From Candidatus Omnitrophota bacterium (GTDB taxonomy: Bacteria > Omnitrophota > Gorgyraeia > JABMRN01): DNA of 64,000 bases. Under the pieces are notes generated by a model. It saw only the letters and a list, made by a program, of their open reading frames with translations, was not told where the DNA came from and searched no databases. Location: the NCBI GenBank assembly GCA_028702395.1, contig JAQVOV010000001.1, positions 9,561 to 73,560 on the forward strand. The letters run 5' to 3'. Below, one piece after another: positions 59,044-64,000 of this stretch. Both the position numbers and the translations under genes were made by a program. Position 1 is the stretch's first letter; every line of letters begins with the position of its first letter.

Positions 59044-59655
59044 ATGAAAAAACTGATAATAGCGACCTCTAATAAAAATAAAAAACATGAGATCAAGAAT
59101 ATACTTAAAGGTATGAATATAAAAGTTGTTTTACCAGAGGATATAGGAGAAGAACTTCCTATGGTCTTGGAAAATGGATCTACATTCAGGCAAAATGCGA
59201 TCAAAAAATCTGTAACAATATCAGGATTTTTCAGTGCTTTGGTTTTAGCTGATGATTCAGGCTTAGAAGTGAATCATCTTGATGGAAAACCAGGGGTTAG
59301 ATCTGCCAGGTTTGCAAGAGCAAAAGCAACTGATGAGGAAAACAATACAAAACTTCTGACCTTGATGAAAAATGTACCTGCACAAAAAAGAGGGGCTTCT
59401 TTTGTGTGTTCAATGGCTTTATCTGATAACGGATTTCTTATAAAAGCAGTTGAAGGCAGATGTGCAGGAAAGCTGGAATTCGAAAAAAAAGGGGATAATG
59501 GCTTTGGATATGACCCTCTTTTCAGACCTGTGGGCAGTACAAAGACTTTTGCAGAAATGACACCAGCTTCAAAAAATAAAATAAGCCATAGAGCAAAAGC
59601 TCTCCAGAAGATGAAAGAAGTATTAGAAGCTTATATGAAAGAAGGTAAAGAGTGA
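59044..59655 (+). CDS. rdgB: XTP/dITP diphosphatase (RdgB/HAM1)
   Basis: 203 residues. Family marks are IATSNKNKKHEIKNIL, TFRQNAIKK, ADDSGLEVNHLDGKPGVRSARFA, GFGYDPLF and KNKISHRAKAL. It removes deaminated purine nucleotides from the pool. AGGAGG lies 5 bases before the ATG. Peptide gene copy 8 starts 22 bases downstream and could be co-transcribed. Confidence 0.96.
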   Translation: MKKLIIATSNKNKKHEIKNILKGMNIKVVLPEDIGEELPMVLENGSTFRQNAIKKSVTISGFFSALVLADDSGLEVNHLDGKPGVRSARFARAKATDEENNTKLLTLMKNVPAQKRGASFVCSMALSDNGFLIKAVEGRCAGKLEFEKKGDNGFGYDPLFRPVGSTKTFAEMTPASKNKISHRAKALQKMKEVLEAYMKEGKE

Positions 59656-59677
59656 TCGCATATAGGATGTTTTTGTT

Positions 59678-59914
59678 GTGAAGGCATATAAAAAGTCGAA
59701 AATAACAAGGGTGAAACTTGATTCGAAACAGGCAATAATAGCAGTATGCCAGGTAAGTGGAGATTATTTCAATACTAATTCTAATTCTTTAGCTTGTGTT
59801 GGAGATGTCAATAATACTAGGGCATGGGGAATGGGGATTGTTTGTAATGGATCCGTAAAAGGTATATCTGGAGGAAGTCACATTCTTTTTCAGTCCAGTT
59901 CGCCAGGCTCATAA
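59678..59914 (+). CDS. Three-cysteine small peptide family, copy 8
   Basis: 78 residues with a GTG start at 59678. The family block KAYKKSKITRVKLDSKQAI is followed by IAVCQVSGDYF. Two more cysteines (AC, VC), SVKG and the final PGS are present. It has the longest gap between the second and third cysteines. It is the only copy close behind a housekeeping gene on the same strand, with AGGA at a longish distance and no promoter box next to the start. The hairpin at 59914-59982 ends the transcript. Confidence 0.74.
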   Translation: MKAYKKSKITRVKLDSKQAIIAVCQVSGDYFNTNSNSLACVGDVNNTRAWGMGIVCNGSVKGISGGSHILFQSSSPGS

Positions 59915-59982
59915 TAAATAGGGACAGACACCATTTTTATGTGTGAAAAACATACGAAAAAATGGTGTCTGTCCCTATTTAT
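59914..59982. terminator. Long hairpin between convergent genes (gggacagacacc arms)
   Basis: AAATAGGGACAGACACCATT(TT) at 59916-59937 pairs perfectly with (AA)AATGGTGTCTGTCCCTATTT at 59959-59980. It lies between peptide gene 8 and the convergent AsmA-like gene and overlaps the stop region of the latter. It could terminate both. The arm word is shared with the repeat at 23867, so it is also a dispersed repeat. Confidence 0.8.
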
Positions 59983-61655
59983 TCATTCATTATATTAGAA
60001 ATGAATTTTTGAATATTGCGGGCTATGTTATCCTTCCAACCACCGAAAAAATCGAATTTCCATTCGTATTTGTCTAGAGTTCCACTTACATAGGCTTTTC
60101 CAAGAACTTTTCCGATATTTGCCATGAACCTTACCAAGTCTTTTTGCCAGTCTTCTTGTTCTTCAGGGGAGATCTCCTTGATCTCATTAGTGACTTCAAA
60201 ATAGATATCTTTATTGAACCCTATGTAGCCTTTTGCATAAACATTTAAAATATTCCCCCAAAACCATAAGTTGTTGGTAGAAACTTTTTCATTTTTTATC
60301 ATAATATTACATTCAGCACCTGTTATTGTTATTTGTTCAAGTGTTTGTACTGTTTTTGTAAGAAATTCATGAACATCTTTTAACATTGGAGCGAATATTG
60401 GCATTAGGCCCAAGTCAGCATTGTTTATGACAATAGCTGCAGAACCTTCCAAGCTTTTTGTATTTGTCAGATCGCCTTGCAATTCTAGATTGAAAAACAG
60501 ATCACCAAAAACACGGCTTGATCTTTGAGTGAGGTCTCTGATCATTTTATTCAGAGAAATGTTTTCACCTGAAACAGTAAAAACGAACGGAAGATAAGTT
60601 TCGCCCAAATTAGCTTTGAAATACATTGTTGTTAATCCATCATAAGTATTTGCTTTTATTTGAGGAAGCGTAAGCATATTATCTATAAAAGATAAAGTGA
60701 ACATAAAATCATTGAAAGAAAATTTATGGATCTTGACAGAAGATGAAGAAAAATCCCCATGTATTTTCCATGTATCAGGTTTTCTCAATATACCATCAAA
60801 AGATAACACGCTTTGTACGTTACCATTAATGTCTAACATTGCAACAAAATTTTTAAGGGATGTGTTGATCTCTGATAGGTCCAGTAAGCTTATATTCGTG
60901 CGAATGCCGAGTGAAAGATAAGGGTCTTTAAGATCTGTAACAACTCCGTCTATATCAATAGTCGATGATAGCCAATTGATCTTGGAGTCAATGATATGAT
61001 ATTGCTCCTTATCTTTTTCTATCAATATGGTTGTTTTTAACAGAGGTCCTGTTATTGTTAAGTAAAATCTTTCATGGAATTTCAAAGAAAAAGAAGCGAA
61101 ATGTTCTCGGCCATTTATAAAAAAAGACATATCAGAGCTGTAAGCAACTTTATCTGTGATCGAAAGATCTCCTGACATATCTGACATTGTCAGATTTTTA
61201 AGTGAAATGGATGTATTGGAAAAAATAATAGACTCTATTTTAATGTTCTCAAACGGTTTTCTCCAATTTTTTATATGAGAGGATCTCAGCGTTATTGTGC
61301 CTGAAACACTTTTATCGTTCCACGTAAAACTTTTTATAATAACAGTAAAGAGCAGTTGTCGTGAAAAAAAAGATTGTACAATATTTGGTTTAAGGAATAT
61401 TTCTTTTATATACATGCCTGATGCCCTGGGCTTGCCATGATCGTAAATAGTTATATTAGACAGAACAATTCCTTGAGGAAAGGCATAGCTTATCTGACTG
61501 ATGTCAATATTCTTACCTGTAGCTTTTTCTGCGGATTCCAGTAAATTTGTTTCTATTGCAGATATTATAGCTTTTCTTGCAGAATAGGCCATAAAGCCTG
61601 CAGTAATAATGCCTATTAAAAAGAGGATAAACAACACTATAAAAAATTTTTTCAT
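59979..61655 (-). CDS. AsmA-like protein
   Basis: 558 residues. One N-terminal membrane anchor (FFIVLFILFLIGIITAGFMAY) is followed by a long beta-rich region with IDISQISYAFPQGIVLSNITIYD (about 52-75), the usual start of AsmA/DUF748-type repeats. Blocks like GDLSITDKV, ELQGDLTNTKSLEGSAAIVINNADL and the C-terminal YAKGYIGFNKDIYFEV fit the AsmA C-terminal region. Such proteins span the periplasm and are linked to lipid transport to the outer membrane. It lies on the same strand as the patatin/BamA gene, with a 130-bp gap between them. Confidence 0.72.
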   Translation of the reverse strand: MKKFFIVLFILFLIGIITAGFMAYSARKAIISAIETNLLESAEKATGKNIDISQISYAFPQGIVLSNITIYDHGKPRASGMYIKEIFLKPNIVQSFFSRQLLFTVIIKSFTWNDKSVSGTITLRSSHIKNWRKPFENIKIESIIFSNTSISLKNLTMSDMSGDLSITDKVAYSSDMSFFINGREHFASFSLKFHERFYLTITGPLLKTTILIEKDKEQYHIIDSKINWLSSTIDIDGVVTDLKDPYLSLGIRTNISLLDLSEINTSLKNFVAMLDINGNVQSVLSFDGILRKPDTWKIHGDFSSSSVKIHKFSFNDFMFTLSFIDNMLTLPQIKANTYDGLTTMYFKANLGETYLPFVFTVSGENISLNKMIRDLTQRSSRVFGDLFFNLELQGDLTNTKSLEGSAAIVINNADLGLMPIFAPMLKDVHEFLTKTVQTLEQITITGAECNIMIKNEKVSTNNLWFWGNILNVYAKGYIGFNKDIYFEVTNEIKEISPEEQEDWQKDLVRFMANIGKVLGKAYVSGTLDKYEWKFDFFGGWKDNIARNIQKFISNIMNE

Positions 61656-61785
61656 TTATAGTCCAATGTTTTGTTTTGGTATTAAATCCCGTGAAACTAA
61701 ATAAAAGTTAAAGAGTAACTTTATCATTATATAGTATATACAGGCAAAAATACAAGAGCATTTTCATCTTGCTTACAAAATTTAA

Positions 61786-63987
61786 TTAAAATATTTGTCC
61801 CAGATACAGGAAAAAGTCTCCATTATCAGATCTATCAGCTATGCCATATCCCATGTAAATCGGGCCTATCAATGTATCTAGCCCTACAAAAAGAGAGCCC
61901 CCGTAATGCAATTTTTCAAATGACATTTTCTTTTTATCTATCCATGCATTTCCTGTTTCAAGAGAGCCGCCTACATAAACATTCTTTAACCATGAAGAAG
62001 CGAAAGGAAGTTTTTTAAGACGATAATAATAAATTAAAGAAGCAGAAGCCATGCTTTGCCCGCGTAATTTATCTTTTGGATATCCTGTCATTTGCAAAAA
62101 TCCGCCTAAAGTATATTCATCATAAAAAGGAATTTCATTGTTTAGATTAAGGCCCAGATCTGCAGAAAATATAAGAGTATGTTTATCTTTAAAAGTTTTT
62201 GCTTTGACAAAGTCCATATATAATTTGGAATAGGTATCATCTGCTCCAAGTCCTTCTAAAGATAAATAAAGGTCTATATCTGCAATAGTCCCATTTTTGG
62301 GAAAATATGCAGCATCAAGAGTATCATATTGTGCAGAAGCTATTATAGCGCTTCGAGTTATAGTTCCGTCAGGAAAATTCTGTCCTATATAGTTAGTAGC
62401 TTTTAATGCACCTCCTTCATAGCCTCCCTAAATACGTGCACTTGGTCCAAAATTCACCCCTGCAGTGATCCCTCCTGAAAAATCCCATGTCCTATAACGA
62501 GCTATCCTGTCATTCCCATCATAAATGTCAGCTGTGTTTTTTAGGATATGGGCTTTAGGATTTATATAAAAAGTGTTTGCATAATCAAGAGGTTGATAAA
62601 AATCTGTTAGAAAACCTATGTTGTTTCCTATAATAGGTTGAAGCCTGAATTCACCTCCAAGAGAATTGAGATTTAATCTCTTGTACATTGCATAAACATT
62701 AAAGGTGTTGTCATCTTTAAGCTGATCCTGAGCCTGTATCCCGAATTTAAAATAATTAGGACCCCATGGTTTTTCTATAGGTATAATGAGAATGCCGGTT
62801 TTGCCGTTATTTGTAGTGATGTTATAATCTACAACTTCAAAAGAACCTAGAGTGTAGATCCTGGTAAGATCATTTTTTAATGTTTTAAGGTCAAGAGGTT
62901 TTCCTGTTTTCGATCTTATTCTTGCACGTATTTGTTTTTCGGAAACTGTTTTTGTTGGGGCAATATCAATAAAATCTACAATAAGCTCTTTTTGCATGCC
63001 CCTTCTTTGTTTTAAAAGGAACTCTTTATATTCTTCTGTAGAAACGCTATATTGTTTTAATTCTTCTCTTATTTTTACTGCGATCTCTTCTCCATCTGCT
63101 ATAATTGTTTCAGCTTTGTCAAAAGCTGAAACAGCAATATTACCTAGATCAGGTTTTATGAGTATATCTTTAGGATCCAAAGTCTTTATTTGCTCTTTAG
63201 TTGTATGAAGAAAAAGGATATTGGTAACCTGTGAAGAGTAATCAATAAAAGTCTTTAGATCTTTAGAAGGCATTAAAGGAACGCCGACATCCACTGCAAT
63301 GATTATATCAGGATGAAAGGCTCCTCTTGCCACATCAATAGGCAAGTTCTTTGTGTATCCTCCGTCAACAAGCACTTCGTTATCTATTGTTACAGGAGTG
63401 AATATGCCGGCAACAGCCATGCTGGCCCTTATACTTTCTACAAGATTCCCGTTGTCAAGAATAACAGCTTCTCCTGTGCCTACATTTGTAGCAATGCATT
63501 TAAACGGTATTGCAAAGTCATCAAAAGATCCAACTTCTTCTTCAGGGGCAAGACTTCGCAGTAAAAAATCCAGTTTTTGACCGGCAATAAAACCTGTTGG
63601 CATTACAAGGTCCCCGTTTTTTACCCCCATCTCAAGATTGAGATAGAACCTTTCTTCGGTTTTTTGCCGAAAATCCAAATTTTCCATTGATGGAGTATCA
63701 TTGAACATATTTTTCCAGTCTGTTGAGATCATTATCTGTTCTAATTCGCTTGGAGACATTCCTGTAGCATAAGAAGCCCCGACTATTGCTCCCATGCTGG
63801 TCCCAACTATATAATCTATTGGTATTCTGTATTCTTCTAGCATTTTTAAGACCCCGATGTGAGCCATTCCTCTAGCGCCTCCGCCTCCTAAGACAAGAGC
63901 AATAGTGGGTCTGTCTTTTGCATATGAGGTATGGGATATAAAAAAAGATAGTATAACAAGAAAAGTACAAATTATTTGTTTTTTCAT
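61786..63987 (-). pseudogene. Patatin-like phospholipase with BamA-type beta-barrel, interrupted by in-frame TAG
   Basis: One 734-codon frame read on the minus strand with a single TAG at 62428-62430. Upstream: signal peptide (to about residue 23), patatin domain with oxyanion loop GGGGARGMAHIG, GTSMGA (nucleophile Ser) and DGG, then a POTRA-like segment (TKTVSEKQIRARIRSKTGKPLD). The barrel runs on through the stop (SARI, stop, GGYEGGALKATNYIG) to a C-terminus ending GQIF, a terminal Phe as expected for BAM substrates. AAAGGAG precedes the ATG. Readthrough, mutation or sequence error are all possible. TAG is an ordinary stop for other genes here. Confidence 0.88.
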
Positions 63988-64000
63988 TTGTTTCTCCTTT

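Noticed and set aside
3585..59914. Peptide family as classical double-glycine (C39 peptidase) bacteriocin precursors
   Set aside because: The G-G/A-G/S-G is present, but spacing of the hydrophobic residues and the preceding Cys does not match the usual leader, the second-to-last Gly varies, and no ABC-C39 transporter is in the window. It remains possible but unsupported.
62428..62430. Recoding of TAG as pyrrolysine or another amino acid
   Set aside because: Several genes in the window (for example xseA, dxs) use TAG as their normal terminal stop, and no suppressor tRNA is visible.

Overview
The window is AT-rich (by eye about two thirds A+T) and looks like the chromosome of an uncultured Gram-negative bacterium. 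An outer membrane is implied by a patatin/BamA-type protein ending in Phe, an AsmA-like protein and a lipoprotein amidase. Gene content (two-subunit glycine cleavage P-protein, MetV, DXS pathway, c-di-GMP machinery) and the repeat-packed intergenic spaces would fit candidate phyla such as Omnitrophota, Elusimicrobiota or Margulisbacteria, but no marker here settles the lineage.

Layout. 1-11.7 kb: PilZ protein, 6S RNA, rarA, a ThiI/MnmA-like thiolation enzyme, a CcdA/TlpA thiol-redox cassette with a cysteine-less paralogue, metV, 5-formyl-THF cyclo-ligase, the RNase Y-YmdB pair and exonuclease VII. 11.7-16.7 kb: prenyl synthase, dxs, a compact glutamyl-tRNA synthetase and tRNA-Gln. 17-24 kb: SGNH hydrolase, then an operon of FecR-like protein, HD-GYP, Nudix, U32 and PAS-HD-GYP. 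24-30.5 kb: glycine cleavage T, H, P1 (frameshifted) and P2 with lipoate ligase and lipoyl synthase, so the lipoyl-dependent system is supplied in one block. 30.5-36.4 kb: repeat-rich stretch with an IS110-family element, rsmE and a ferritin-like protein. 36.4-41.3 kb: tmRNA, small-peptide genes and a B12-binding radical SAM enzyme. 41.4-52.4 kb: a signalling island with truncated cheR, broken cheB, free receivers, two histidine kinases and a PilB/GspE ATPase fused to a receiver. 52.5-64 kb: methyltransferase, amidase, murI, two-subunit fumarase, rph, rdgB, AsmA-like and an interrupted patatin/BamA gene.

Three things stand out. (1) Eight dispersed genes encode one family of roughly 70-80 residue peptides: a conserved N-terminal block ending in V-C-x-[IVL]-[GAS]-G, a variable middle with two further cysteines, usually a K-G and a final P-S or P-G-S. 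Two tandem copies precede a radical SAM enzyme. (2) About twenty intergenic spaces hold stem-loop elements whose arms are built from degenerate 7-bp words; the words differ between elements while central modules recur. Nearly all end just before the ribosome binding site of a downstream gene, and an IS1111-like insertion sequence sits exactly in one central module. (3) Many singly transcribed genes, including most of the peptide genes, have a sigma70-type -10 box only 5-10 bases before the start codon, which implies leaderless mRNAs.

Broken genes in the window are gcvPA (one-base deletion), the patatin/BamA gene (in-frame TAG), cheR (truncated) and cheB (degraded).
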